Assembly: GCA_002385805.1 (NCBI GenBank)
Contig: DGEF01000038.1
Location: 16,133-37,203 of the forward strand
Reading direction: 5' to 3'
Length of the DNA stretch: 21,071 bases
From: Peptococcaceae bacterium UBA3933
Lineage (GTDB): Bacteria > Bacillota > Peptococcia > Peptococcales > BICA1-8
Each line of letters begins with the position of its first letter. Within the stretch, counting starts at the first letter, position 1. Under the pieces are notes generated by a model. It saw only the letters and a list, made by a program, of their open reading frames with translations. It made no database searches and had not been told where the DNA came from. Of the stretch, positions 1 through 7,314 are shown piece by piece. Both the position numbers and the translations under genes were made by a program.

Positions 1-1
1 C

Positions 2-616
2 CGGGGAGAAATTTTGGATTACCTACAGGCTAAAGAGAAAAAGATTTTTCTGGACCTAAAATTTCATGATATACCCAATACGGTAGCCCAAGCCGTCCGG
101 TGGGCAGCCGGTCTAGGGGTGGATATGTTGGATGTCCATGCTTCCGGAGGGAGAGAAATGATGCAGGCGGCCGTGGAAATTGCAAAAAATGTTTCTCTGC
201 AGAAAGGTTTTGCTCCTCCTTTAATTGTGGGGGTAACGGTTTTAACCAGTTTTACGGAAGAAAGTTTTAGTGAATTAGGTTTTAAAAATTCTCTTAAACA
301 ATCAGCAAGTCTTTGGGCAAAAATCAGCGAAGAGGCAGGGTTAGACGGAGTGGTCTGTTCTCCCCAGGAGGCAGCTGAGATTAAAAAACTATGTGGGTCG
401 GATTTTCTTACGGTTTGTCCCGGGGTGAGGCCTTTGGGGGCGGAAACCCAGGACCAGAAAAGAGTTACTACTCCTGCCCAAGCCCTGAAACTGGGGGCAG
501 ATTATCTGGTAGTAGGCAGGCCTATAACCAAAAGTATTGATCCGGTAAAGGCAGCAGTGAACATAATCGAAGAAATGAGAGGAGGCAGTAAATATGGATT
601 CCCAAGAGGTCATTAA
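2..616 (+). CDS. pyrF: Orotidine 5'-phosphate decarboxylase, 3' part
   Basis: Decarboxylates OMP to UMP, the last step of de novo pyrimidine synthesis, in the cytoplasm. The reading frame is open to the left edge, so the gene is truncated by the window; a TTG at 14 is internal and the frame upstream of it reads like the family. About 35 N-terminal residues are missing from a usual 235-240. The catalytic block DLKFHDIPNT, with the D-x-K-x-x-D charge network, is near the start. The later motifs PGVRP and ADYLVVGRPIT match the phosphate-binding end of the TIM barrel. The stop codon lies 20 bases inside pyrE, so the two are translationally coupled. Family assignment is firm. Confidence 0.96.
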   Translation, partial: RGEILDYLQAKEKKIFLDLKFHDIPNTVAQAVRWAAGLGVDMLDVHASGGREMMQAAVEIAKNVSLQKGFAPPLIVGVTVLTSFTEESFSELGFKNSLKQSASLWAKISEEAGLDGVVCSPQEAAEIKKLCGSDFLTVCPGVRPLGAETQDQKRVTTPAQALKLGADYLVVGRPITKSIDPVKAAVNIIEEMRGGSKYGFPRGH

Positions 617-1163
617 CATTTTAAAAGAGGTGGATGCTTTTAAGGAAGGACATTTCTTGTTTAGCTCCGGCCTTCATGGGGAAGTGTATATTCAGTGTGC
701 TCAGCTATTGAAGGAACCCCCATTAGCGGAAAAAGTCTGCCGGGAATTGGCCCAACATTTCCGGAAAGATAAGCCGGAAATTGTAGTAGGCCCTGCTATA
801 GGTGGCATTATTGTAGCCTATGAAGTTGCCCGAGCTTTGGGGGTACCCGGTATTTTTACAGAAAGGGTAGACGGAGAAGTACAGTTGCGGCGAATGTTTG
901 AGATTAAACCGGGGCAACGGGTTTTAGTAGTAGAAGATGTAGTTACCACCGGTCTTTCTTCCCAGGAGGTAGTAAATTTAATAGAAAAACTGGGAGGTGT
1001 GGTGGTAGGTGTAGGTTCTTTGGTAGATAGGAGTAACGGTAAAGCCCGCTTATCAGTTCCTTTTTATTCTTTAGTAAAAATAAATGTGAATAATTATGAG
1101 CCTGAGGAGTGTCCTTTATGTAAAAAGGGAATACCTCTTGTTAAACCGGGTAGTAGAAGATAA
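594..1163 (+). CDS. pyrE: Orotate phosphoribosyltransferase
   Basis: Transfers phosphoribose from PRPP to orotate to make OMP, the substrate of PyrF encoded just upstream. The 189 residues fit the short bacterial PyrE type. The PRPP-binding motif VLVVEDVVTTG is at residues 110-120, and a conserved VVGPAIGG segment is at 64-71. A C-terminal ECPLCKKG stretch is typical of this subgroup. The ATG at 594 follows an AGAGGAGG ribosome site located inside pyrF and overlaps that gene by 23 bases. No terminator is visible after the stop, so read-through into the next gene, 88 bases on, is possible. The call is firm. Confidence 0.96.
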   Translation: MDSQEVINILKEVDAFKEGHFLFSSGLHGEVYIQCAQLLKEPPLAEKVCRELAQHFRKDKPEIVVGPAIGGIIVAYEVARALGVPGIFTERVDGEVQLRRMFEIKPGQRVLVVEDVVTTGLSSQEVVNLIEKLGGVVVGVGSLVDRSNGKARLSVPFYSLVKINVNNYEPEECPLCKKGIPLVKPGSRR

Positions 1164-1251
1164 AGCTCCCAACCATTCCCTGCCCTTTGGATAACAAGTT
1201 TATGTTATACTAGTAAATGTCTAAAAGTGTCGAAAAATGGAGGTGAAGGGA

Positions 1252-2193
1252 ATGGATCCGGTAACACATGTGGTAGTGGGAGCTGCTTTAGCCGTAGTAG
1301 GAGGTGCAGAGGTTTCACTGACCAGTCCAGTTTTAATGGTAACGACGCTAGGAGCGGTTGCACCAGATATGGATATAATCTATCAGTATTGGGGGCATTA
1401 TGCTTATTTAAAACATCATCGGGGGATTTCTCATTCTCTACCGGGTTTATTGGCCTTTGCTTCATTAATCAGTGGTTTATTAAGTATGGTTTTTCCTGGG
1501 ACTTCTTTTTTCATGCTTTTCCTATGGGCATTTTTAGGAGGATTAAGCCATACCTTTTTAGACCTGTTAAATTCCTACGGAGTGATGATTTTTTATCCCT
1601 TCAGTCGCAAAAAATATACTTTAAATTTATTAATGATTACTGATCCGGTTTTAATCGGTTTTTCCTTGGCCCTTATTTATGCCGGTTGGCGTAAATCCAT
1701 CTTAGTTTTTCCCTTATTTTTAATAATAATAGGTTATTTAATTCTTCGACTGGCCATGAGGAGAAAAGCGGAAAGATTAATTAACGGATATTATGGGGCA
1801 TCCATAGAAAAACTGGTAGTAATGCCTGCCTTTTCCAGTCTGATTAACTGGGATTTTATTGTCAGGGTTAATAATAAGAATATTGTCGGACAAATTAATA
1901 TAATTACCGGGAAAATTAAAATTCATAAAAGACTGAAGCTTAGAAAAGAAGCCCTGAAAGAAATTCTAGAAAAAACAAAGATTGGCAAATTCTTTAAAGA
2001 GTTTACTCCTCTTTTGCATATTGATTACAGAATAGAAGGCAATAAAATAATCGGCCGTTTTACTGATTTGCGTTACTATGTGCGCAACGGATTTTTGCAT
2101 CAAGCTACGGTTATTTTGGATAATTCCAGTTACCAGGTAGAAAAAGCACTGTTTCAACCATATAACCCTAAGAATAAAATTGAGATTAGATAA
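1252..2193 (+). CDS. YdjM/DUF457-type membrane-bound metal-dependent hydrolase
   Basis: Putative membrane metal-dependent hydrolase of the YdjM (LexA-binding, DUF457, PF04307) family; the substrate is unknown. From the ATG at 1252 the protein has 313 residues. That start is preferred to the in-frame ATG at 1237 because GGAGGTGAAGGGA sits directly before it and covers the earlier ATG. Family signature residues are H6 in the DPVTH start, PDMD at 38-41, HHRGISHS at 55-62 and LSHTFLD at 98-104; these His/Asp residues are the expected metal ligands. Hydrophobic helices alternate through the first 180 residues, followed by a basic soluble C-terminal half that I do not recognise. A Spo0A-box-like TGTCGAA lies at 1228-1234. 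Confidence 0.85.
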   Translation: MDPVTHVVVGAALAVVGGAEVSLTSPVLMVTTLGAVAPDMDIIYQYWGHYAYLKHHRGISHSLPGLLAFASLISGLLSMVFPGTSFFMLFLWAFLGGLSHTFLDLLNSYGVMIFYPFSRKKYTLNLLMITDPVLIGFSLALIYAGWRKSILVFPLFLIIIGYLILRLAMRRKAERLINGYYGASIEKLVVMPAFSSLINWDFIVRVNNKNIVGQINIITGKIKIHKRLKLRKEALKEILEKTKIGKFFKEFTPLLHIDYRIEGNKIIGRFTDLRYYVRNGFLHQATVILDNSSYQVEKALFQPYNPKNKIEIR

Positions 2194-2199
2194 AGACTG

Positions 2200-2229
2200 G
2201 GTTAGGCTTTGGCCTAACCTTTAATTTTT
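2200..2229 (+). terminator. Rho-independent terminator after the YdjM-like gene
   Basis: GGTTAGGC (2200-2207) pairs perfectly with GCCTAACC (2212-2219) around a TTTG loop, followed by a T-rich run. It ends the unit that includes the YdjM-like gene and isolates the kinase gene downstream. Confidence 0.85.
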
Positions 2230-2237
2230 ACCGAAAA

Positions 2238-2264
2238 AAAGGAGATTGTATATAAATGTCGAAA
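2238..2264 (+). promoter_or_regulatory. Candidate SigH-like promoter overlapping a Spo0A box, upstream of the kinase gene
   Basis: AAAGGAGAT (2238-2246) resembles the SigH -35 element (RNAGGAWWW, one mismatch). GTCGAAA (2258-2264) resembles the -10 element (RNNGAAT, last base differs), with an 11-base spacer. The -10 overlaps TGTCGAA (2257-2263), identical to the Spo0A-box heptamer. The first element also looks like a ribosome site for a five-codon ORF (ATG at 2256), an alternative reading. Pattern match only. Confidence 0.35.
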
Positions 2265-2325
2265 AATAAATAATATGGAAAGTCAGATTATATTTAACAC
2301 TTTATGATTTTTAAGGAGATTTTCA

Positions 2326-3915
2326 ATGGATCCCAATAACAGAAAAGAAAAAATTGATAACTACATACTGATGACCCAGGTCTTATTTAATTTGTTGATT
2401 TTATTAATTATTTTTAAATCTTATCAGTATGCGTACAGCAACTTTTTATTATTTCAATCCTTAAATTTTGTCTTTTTATTTCTCTGCTTAATAGTTACTA
2501 TTGCCTATGTTTTTTTTAGGGGAAAAGAAAAGGTATGGTTGGATTTTTTATTAATAGTTTTAGATATTATTTTAATAAATATTATCGTGGTTAAGACCAA
2601 TCTCTATGAAGCCAGGTTTTTATATTCAATTCCTGTCTTAATTGTTTCCATAAAATACAACTTTATGTTAAACTTTTTATTTGCTTCAGCTATTAGTTTA
2701 TATAATATTGTTTTTGATTACTTTACCGTGCAACATTTTTTTTTGAATTATAGTATAGAAACTGATTTAGTCCTGGGGGCAATTTTAATTATCTTTGGTT
2801 GGTTGGTGGGCAGTATTGTTCAGGTAGAAAAAAAAGTAAGAGACAGATTATATAAATTATATGAAAAGTTACTGAGGCAGGAAATTTTTATAGGAAAGAT
2901 AGTTAATGAAATGCCTTTTTCTTTACTGGCTATTGATCAAAAAAGAAATATTTCTCTAATCAACCAGCCTTTCCTGGATTTTATTCAAGATCCACAAAAA
3001 AAACCGGGTGATTTTATAGGTCAACCTTATTCAGCTTTTTGCAGTAATTTTTGTGAATTTTCTTTCCTGCCGGACTGCTATCTTATTCAAGCCCTGGAGG
3101 AAGGCAAAAGTACATTTAAAACTAAGAGGGTAATCAACAATAAACTAATTGAAATAACATCACAGCCTATTTTTGATGACCGGGGGCAGATTACCCATGC
3201 TTTGGCCATTTTTGAAGATGTGACTGAACAGGAACGAATAAATCAGAGAATCACCCATTTGGAAAGACTAAATTCAGTGGGGCAGATGGCTGCCTCTATT
3301 GCTCATGAAATTAAGAATCCTTTAACAACCATTAAAGGTTTTTTGGAATTAGGTCTCACATCAATTGATTATCTGGATAAGGAGAACTTAAAACTTTTAC
3401 TATCCGAGGTAAACAGGTGTAATACTATAGTTACGGATTTTTTGTCTTTAGCCAGAAAAAATAAAAAAGAAAAAAGAAAAGTCAATTTGGCTGATATTTT
3501 GAAAAATTATTTACCATTAATTGAAAGGGATGCCGTTTTTAATGGAATTAGAGTAGAAACCGAAATTGAGGAGGTTCAAGATTTATACTTAAATGTAGGA
3601 GAAATAAAACAGCTTCTCTTAAATTTGACCCGGAATGCTATCGAAGCCATGCCTGAAGATGGTCTTTTAACCATTCGGGTGAAAGACGGTATTGACTCTA
3701 TTCTCCTGGAAGTAGAAGATACAGGTATAGGGATGCCCAAAGAAGTCTTAGAAAAAATCGGGACACCTTTTCTTACTACCAAAGAAAATGGTACAGGTTT
3801 GGGCCTCACAGTTTGTTATCATATAGCTAGGAACCATAAAGCAGAAATTAAGGTAACCAGTAAAGAAAACGTGGGAACGAAATTCCAGGTTATCTTTCCT
3901 AAGGAAATGGAATAG
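2326..3915 (+). CDS. Orphan membrane sensor histidine kinase with PAS domain, sporulation-kinase type
   Basis: Autophosphorylating sensor kinase of 529 residues. Five or six membrane helices occupy about residues 14-166, followed by a short coiled region, a PAS-like domain (about 190-300) and a HisKA domain with phospho-acceptor H327 in HEIKNP. The HATPase domain has an N-box (LNLTRNAIEAM, about 432-442), a G1 box (DTGIGMP, 465-471) and a G2 box (GTGLGL, 489-494). AAGGAG precedes the ATG. No response regulator is adjacent, and the layout resembles KinB-like sporulation kinases. In Clostridia such orphan kinases often act on Spo0A directly, which I infer as a candidate role. The PAS domain has three closely spaced cysteines (C239, C243, C251). 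menG follows after 38 bases without a terminator, so the two are probably co-transcribed. Confidence 0.88.
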   Translation: MDPNNRKEKIDNYILMTQVLFNLLILLIIFKSYQYAYSNFLLFQSLNFVFLFLCLIVTIAYVFFRGKEKVWLDFLLIVLDIILINIIVVKTNLYEARFLYSIPVLIVSIKYNFMLNFLFASAISLYNIVFDYFTVQHFFLNYSIETDLVLGAILIIFGWLVGSIVQVEKKVRDRLYKLYEKLLRQEIFIGKIVNEMPFSLLAIDQKRNISLINQPFLDFIQDPQKKPGDFIGQPYSAFCSNFCEFSFLPDCYLIQALEEGKSTFKTKRVINNKLIEITSQPIFDDRGQITHALAIFEDVTEQERINQRITHLERLNSVGQMAASIAHEIKNPLTTIKGFLELGLTSIDYLDKENLKLLLSEVNRCNTIVTDFLSLARKNKKEKRKVNLADILKNYLPLIERDAVFNGIRVETEIEEVQDLYLNVGEIKQLLLNLTRNAIEAMPEDGLLTIRVKDGIDSILLEVEDTGIGMPKEVLEKIGTPFLTTKENGTGLGLTVCYHIARNHKAEIKVTSKENVGTKFQVIFPKEME

Positions 3916-3953
3916 AATGACTGGATAAAGATTTAGAGAAAGGGAGAACTGAT

Positions 3954-4685
3954 TTGACCCAGATAGAAGGAAAAGATAAATATGTACGCAATGTTTTTAA
4001 TACTATTGCCCCCAAATATGACTTGATGAATCTCCTAATGACCTGGGGAATGCTTCCCGGCTGGCAAAAGTTTATGCTGCAAAAAACAGGGGTAAAATCA
4101 GGTGATATGTGTTTAGACGTGTGCTGCGGCACAGGGGAGCTAGCCATAAAGATGAGTAAATTGGTTGGACCGGAAGGAAAAGTATGGGGCTTAGACTTTT
4201 CAGAAAATATGCTAAAAATTGCCCGGGAAAAGGTAAGAAAACAGGGGCAGGAGAATATCCAGTTTATCCAGGGGGATGCATTGGCACTACCTTTTAAAGA
4301 TAACACCTTTGCTGCTGTTACTAACGGTTTTGCTCTACGTAATGTTACCGATATCCCTAAAGTAATTAGCGAAATGGCCCGGGTAGTGAAACCGGGAGGC
4401 AGGGTAGTTTGTTTAGAAGTTTCCCGACCTAAGAATATGATTTTTCGTCTAGGTTTTAACATCTATTTTTTTAAGTTAGTTCCTCTTTTAGGCAGAATAG
4501 TTGACAGGGGCAAGGCTATTGATGACAAATACCCGGCTTATACCTGGCTGCCGGAATCCTTAAAAACATTTCCGGATCAACAAGAATTGAAGGCTATCTT
4601 TGAAAGGGCAGGTTTAAAAGATGTTGCCTATTTCGGTTTGGGCGGTGGTGTAGCTACTGTACACATAGGGGTAAAACCGGAATAA
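3954..4685 (+). CDS. menG: Demethylmenaquinone methyltransferase
   Basis: SAM-dependent C-methyltransferase that converts demethylmenaquinone to menaquinone (the MenG/UbiE family). It is 243 residues, a normal length. SAM-binding motif I is DVCCGTGELAI (55-65), and acidic motif II is GLDFSENML (79-87). The family signature FALRNVTDIP and the VVKPGGR motif follow. The start is TTG at 3954, supported by GGGAGA a few bases upstream; no better ATG exists at the N-terminus, and KYVRNVFNTIAPKYD is the usual family start. No other quinone genes are present. The gene lies after the sensor kinase and ends in a terminator. It suggests a menaquinone-based respiratory chain. An older name for the family is ubiE. 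Confidence 0.93.
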   Translation: MTQIEGKDKYVRNVFNTIAPKYDLMNLLMTWGMLPGWQKFMLQKTGVKSGDMCLDVCCGTGELAIKMSKLVGPEGKVWGLDFSENMLKIAREKVRKQGQENIQFIQGDALALPFKDNTFAAVTNGFALRNVTDIPKVISEMARVVKPGGRVVCLEVSRPKNMIFRLGFNIYFFKLVPLLGRIVDRGKAIDDKYPAYTWLPESLKTFPDQQELKAIFERAGLKDVAYFGLGGGVATVHIGVKPE

Positions 4686-4711
4686 AAAAACTGAGCTAAG
4701 CTCAGTTTTTT
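4685..4711. terminator. Bidirectional terminator between menG and the DUF1540 gene
   Basis: AAAAAACTGAGC (4685-4696) pairs with GCTCAGTTTTTT (4700-4711) around a TAA loop. The A-run and T-run make it functional in both directions, serving two convergent genes whose ends it touches. Confidence 0.9.
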
Positions 4712-4881
4712 TATTTAATGTTCTTGTATTTAAAAGTTGAACAACGGGTTCCCTCAGAAGTACCTACCCGCATACTTTTTCCGGAAGATTTAACTTCAAT
4801 AGATTCTGCTCCACATAATCCATCACCGTTATAGATACATTCTTCTACCTGACATTTGATCCTGTTATTCATATAATTCAT
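4711..4881 (-). CDS. DUF1540 cysteine-rich small protein
   Basis: A 56-residue protein with the DUF1540 pattern: C10 and C15 in KCQVEEC, C23 in GLCGAESIEV, and C47 in TRCSTF. The four cysteines suggest a small metal-binding or disulfide-stabilised fold; the function of the family is unknown. The start at 4881 is chosen because AGGAGGTGGT lies immediately before this ATG. A longer frame to 4977 would run through the dapB terminator and that ribosome site. A SigG-like promoter candidate lies at 4911-4941. Monocistronic, with convergent menG downstream. The family call is good; the role is not known. Confidence 0.85.
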   Translation of the reverse strand: MNYMNNRIKCQVEECIYNGDGLCGAESIEVKSSGKSMRVGTSEGTRCSTFKYKNIK

Positions 4882-4910
4882 ACCACCTCCTGGTTTATTA
4901 CAAGTGTCAT

Positions 4911-4941
4911 TATTTTGTGCTTTTAAAATAAAAGATATACA
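4911..4941 (-). promoter_or_regulatory. SigG-like promoter candidate for the DUF1540 gene
   Basis: Read on the minus strand: TGTATA (4941-4936), 18 bases, then CAAAATA (4917-4911), against the SigG consensus TGMATA, 17-18 bp, CATAMTA. One mismatch in each element. The region is very AT-rich, so chance matches are plausible. Confidence 0.35.
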
Positions 4942-4946
4942 TAAAA

Positions 4947-4974
4947 TAAAAAACACCTGCTTACTAACAGGTGT
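4947..4974 (-). terminator. Rho-independent terminator of dapB
   Basis: On the minus strand ACACCTG and CAGGTGT (plus positions 4968-4974 and 4953-4959) pair perfectly around an eight-base loop and are followed by a T-run (A-run at 4946-4953 on plus). Located 14 bases after the dapB stop. Confidence 0.88.
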
Positions 4975-4987
4975 CAAAGTGTTCTAA

Positions 4988-5770
4988 CTAGACGGCAGTA
5001 CTATCGGAAACTTCTATTAAGTATTTACTTAAAATATTATTTAAGTCTAAAACATGGTTCATTTCAAAAATACCTGATTTATTATGGATGAACTTAGCTG
5101 CAGTTAAGGCACCTTCCGCAAAAGCGGTACGGGAAAAAGATTCATGGGAAATTTCAATTTTATCATACTGGCCGACCAACATTGTTTTATGAACTCCAAT
5201 AATGCCACCGGCTCTAACGGCATGGACTTGTGCTTCGCGGGGGAGGGAATTGGCTAATTTAATCGCTGTACCTGAAGGAATATCTACTTTTTTATTATGA
5301 TGTTGTTCAATTATTTCTATATCATAGGAGTTGAGTATATCGGCAGCAATTTGCGAAAGGAGCATAAGCACATTAACACCTTTGGTTATATTAGGTGCAA
5401 TTACAATACCACGGTTATATTTAAGAGTAATGTTTTTTAATTTCTTTAACTCCAAATCATGAAAGCCGGTACTGGCCATAACTAAATTTATTTTATGTTC
5501 ATAAAAGAGAGGGGCATTTTCCAAAGCAGCTTCATGGGGCGAAAAATCAATAACTACCTGTGGTTTTTCTTCCAAAAGCTCAATTTCTTGGGGATGAATA
5601 ATAGGAATGTTTAGCTGGCTTAAGCCCAGCAGTTCTCCCAAATCTCTACCTCTTTTGCTGCTGTTAGGACTACAGAAACCACAGACTAGTTTAATATCAG
5701 GTTGGTTTAATAGAAAACGTGCAATTTCCAAACCGGTACGTCCTAAGCCACTTACGCCAATTTTTAACAT
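4988..5770 (-). CDS. dapB: 4-hydroxy-tetrahydrodipicolinate reductase (DapB), divergent
   Basis: NAD(P)H-dependent reductase of the lysine/diaminopimelate pathway, acting in the cytoplasm on the product of DapA; its substrate is also the branch point for spore dipicolinate. It has 260 residues from the ATG at 5770, which follows GGGAGGTG; a GTG nine bases earlier is less well placed. The N-terminal nucleotide-binding loop is GVSGLGRTG rather than the usual G-x-x-G-R-M-G. The catalytic block EQHHNKKVDIPSGTA (155-169), with the paired His and following Lys, is intact. RAGGIIGVH (186-194) is also conserved. It is a single-gene unit with its own promoter and terminator, not inside a dap operon. 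The assignment is good, although the N-terminal half is divergent. Confidence 0.87.
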   Translation of the reverse strand: MLKIGVSGLGRTGLEIARFLLNQPDIKLVCGFCSPNSSKRGRDLGELLGLSQLNIPIIHPQEIELLEEKPQVVIDFSPHEAALENAPLFYEHKINLVMASTGFHDLELKKLKNITLKYNRGIVIAPNITKGVNVLMLLSQIAADILNSYDIEIIEQHHNKKVDIPSGTAIKLANSLPREAQVHAVRAGGIIGVHKTMLVGQYDKIEISHESFSRTAFAEGALTAAKFIHNKSGIFEMNHVLDLNNILSKYLIEVSDSTAV

Positions 5771-5803
5771 AAACAACACCTCCCTTATTTTACCGACAAC
5801 TTT

Positions 5804-5832
5804 ATTATAATTGCAAGGTTGGCGAATGTCAA
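5804..5832 (-). promoter_or_regulatory. SigA promoter of dapB
   Basis: On the minus strand TTGACA (5832-5827), a 17-base spacer, then TATAAT (5809-5804): a perfect vegetative consensus at ideal spacing, about 34 bases before the dapB start codon. Confidence 0.85.
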
Positions 5833-5900
5833 GAGTTTTCGAATAGTTTTGTATTTTTTTGGCTATATTATTAAATAAAAATCATTGGGAAGGTGAAAAG

Positions 5901-6878
5901 GTGAAAAAATCTTTATTTTCTATCGCCAAACAGTTGCAAAAAAACAAAATTAATTCTTTTTATTTAAATTGTCTATATAACGGGCAAACTTTACCCACCA
6001 GAATATTTAACTTTTTTTTAAATCGAATGCTAGTATTTATTATTTCTTTTTTACTATTTATCCTTTTTACTGAAGGAGAACGTTTTTATGCCAGTTTTGC
6101 CGCCGCTTTTTCCGTTCTTTTAATTTATCATTTTATAATGAAATACCTGGAAGAAATTAAATTGAACCAAGTTATTTACAAAGTTAATGAGAAGATTGGC
6201 CGGGAAAACTTTTTTAAAAAAATTAAATCTATGGATCATGAATCATTTATCAATTTTATTAAAGAAATTTTAGAAGAGTTGCCCGGTTTTGCTGACATTC
6301 AGGTAACAGAGTATTTGGAAGACGAAGGAATAAATCTATTGTGTCAGTACAGAGGTGAATTAACAGCTATTCAAGGTCATTTATTAGATGGTGAAAATAT
6401 GGTGGAAGCAAGAAGAGCACGCCAATTATCACGAGCTATGAGTAAAAGAGGATATAAGAAAGCTATAATCATTTCTACAACTGATTTTCGCGAAGATACG
6501 AAACTTTTTTGTGATTTAATTAGAGAAAAGAGACAGATTAGCCTATTAGGTCAAGAAGAGTTTATTCAGATGGCTAAGGATGCCGGGAAATTTCCCAATG
6601 AAGCAGAAATTCGCAATTTAATTCTAAAAAAATTAGAACATAAAGAAAGGGTTTGGCATAAGAATTCTAAAAAAATTTTTGCCAAACCACGAATAACGGG
6701 TTACCTTGTTTATGGTATTTTTCTTTTATTTATAGGTTTTTTTGAGGGTGATTTTCAACATCTCTATTGGCTTTGTGCATTAATACTCTTTGTTTTTGGC
6801 CTTACAGGAATTTTTTTGAACATGACCCCTAAAAAATCCTTGGCAGCCAGTTGGCAGGATCTCCTTGATGCTGATTAG
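5901..6878 (+). CDS. Membrane-anchored, degenerate Mrr-like (restriction endonuclease fold) protein
   Basis: 325 residues from the GTG at 5901, which has GGGAAGGTGA before it; a TTG at 5859 lacks such support. Two hydrophobic helices lie at about 42-56 and 62-80 and two more at about 266-281 and 287-307, so both ends are in the membrane and the central part (about 105-255) is probably cytosolic. The central part resembles the Mrr_cat fold: an N-terminal helix, then DEGINLLCQYRGELTAIQG (141-159), then AIIISTTDFREDT and a helix ending in the position of I-x-L-I-x-G. The usual Q-x-K catalytic lysine is replaced (Q-G-H). I infer a non-cleaving or altered nuclease-like domain. It is monocistronic, divergent from dapB, with a terminator after it. 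Function unknown. Confidence 0.6.
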   Translation: MKKSLFSIAKQLQKNKINSFYLNCLYNGQTLPTRIFNFFLNRMLVFIISFLLFILFTEGERFYASFAAAFSVLLIYHFIMKYLEEIKLNQVIYKVNEKIGRENFFKKIKSMDHESFINFIKEILEELPGFADIQVTEYLEDEGINLLCQYRGELTAIQGHLLDGENMVEARRARQLSRAMSKRGYKKAIIISTTDFREDTKLFCDLIREKRQISLLGQEEFIQMAKDAGKFPNEAEIRNLILKKLEHKERVWHKNSKKIFAKPRITGYLVYGIFLLFIGFFEGDFQHLYWLCALILFVFGLTGIFLNMTPKKSLAASWQDLLDAD

Positions 6879-6883
6879 AAATA

Positions 6884-6909
6884 GGGGGACATAATTGTCC
6901 CCTTTTTAT
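6884..6909 (+). terminator. Rho-independent terminator after the Mrr-like gene
   Basis: GGGGAC (6885-6890) pairs with GTCCCC (6897-6902) around ATAATT, followed by TTTTTATT. It may also act weakly on the convergent DUF1657 gene. Confidence 0.82.
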
Positions 6910-6922
6910 TAGTTATTATTAG

Positions 6923-7225
6923 TTATTTAGTTTTGTTTTTGCTTTGTTGTAACTGTTGTTGGGTTGTTTGTTGTTGTGTTGTTTGTTGTTGCAGCTGTTG
7001 TTGAGGTTGAGTCATATTTTGAAAAACTTTATACTGAGGTTCTTGTTGTTCAATATAATTGATTCTTTGTTTTAACCCCTGACAAATACTTTCCAGTTGA
7101 TTAGAGTATTGGGCAAACATTTGCTTGGCTGTTTTGTCTTCAGTTTCCAAAGCAAAGGATTTTAAATTAGCCATAGCTCCTTCTAAACCGACTAAAGTTT
7201 GGTGCATCTTTGTACCAACAGTCAT
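6923..7225 (-). CDS. DUF1657 protein with Gln/Thr-rich tail
   Basis: A 100-residue protein. Residues 1-70 match DUF1657: MTVGTKMHQTL, then a helical region with ALETEDKTAKQMF. DUF1657 genes in Bacillus are known from the mobile spoVA (spoVA2mob) operons; here the gene stands alone with no spoVA genes nearby. Residues from about 73 onward are low-complexity Gln/Thr repeats (blocks of QQQTT) ending in a basic tail. AAAGGAGG precedes the ATG at 7225. The next upstream gene on this strand is the YqhV-like gene, whose stop is about 90 bases away. A SigG-like promoter candidate lies at 7267-7296. The molecular role is unknown; a spore membrane role is inference from the family. Confidence 0.78.
   Translation of the reverse strand: MTVGTKMHQTLVGLEGAMANLKSFALETEDKTAKQMFAQYSNQLESICQGLKQRINYIEQQEPQYKVFQNMTQPQQQLQQQTTQQQTTQQQLQQSKNKTK
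6953..7003. repeat. Short tandem repeat coding for the Gln/Thr tail
   Basis: Units of the type TTGTTGTGTTGTTTG recur, encoding QQTTQQQ blocks on the minus strand. A slippage-prone tract whose length may vary between strains. Confidence 0.7.
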
Positions 7226-7266
7226 AGAAGTTTTCCTCCTTTTTTTTATTTTTTTTGGTACATGTT

Positions 7267-7296
7267 TATTTTGTACCTTAGGAGGATTTTTATGAT
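7267..7296 (-). promoter_or_regulatory. SigG-like promoter candidate for the DUF1657 gene
   Basis: Minus strand ATCATA (7296-7291), 17 bases, then CAAAATA (7273-7267). Compared with TGMATA / CATAMTA this is two mismatches and one mismatch. Weak by itself; the -10 heptamer is the same as that before the DUF1540 gene. Confidence 0.25.
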
Positions 7297-7314
7297 TAGC
7301 AATTTTTTGTAATT

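Noticed and set aside
1206..1211. TATACT as -10 of a promoter for the YdjM-like gene
   Set aside because: No acceptable -35 lies 16-18 bases upstream; TTGGAT is only 13 bases away.
2256..2273. Five-codon leader peptide (ATG 2256) upstream of the kinase
   Set aside because: A GGAG precedes it, but it is too short to judge, and there is no attenuator-like structure after it.
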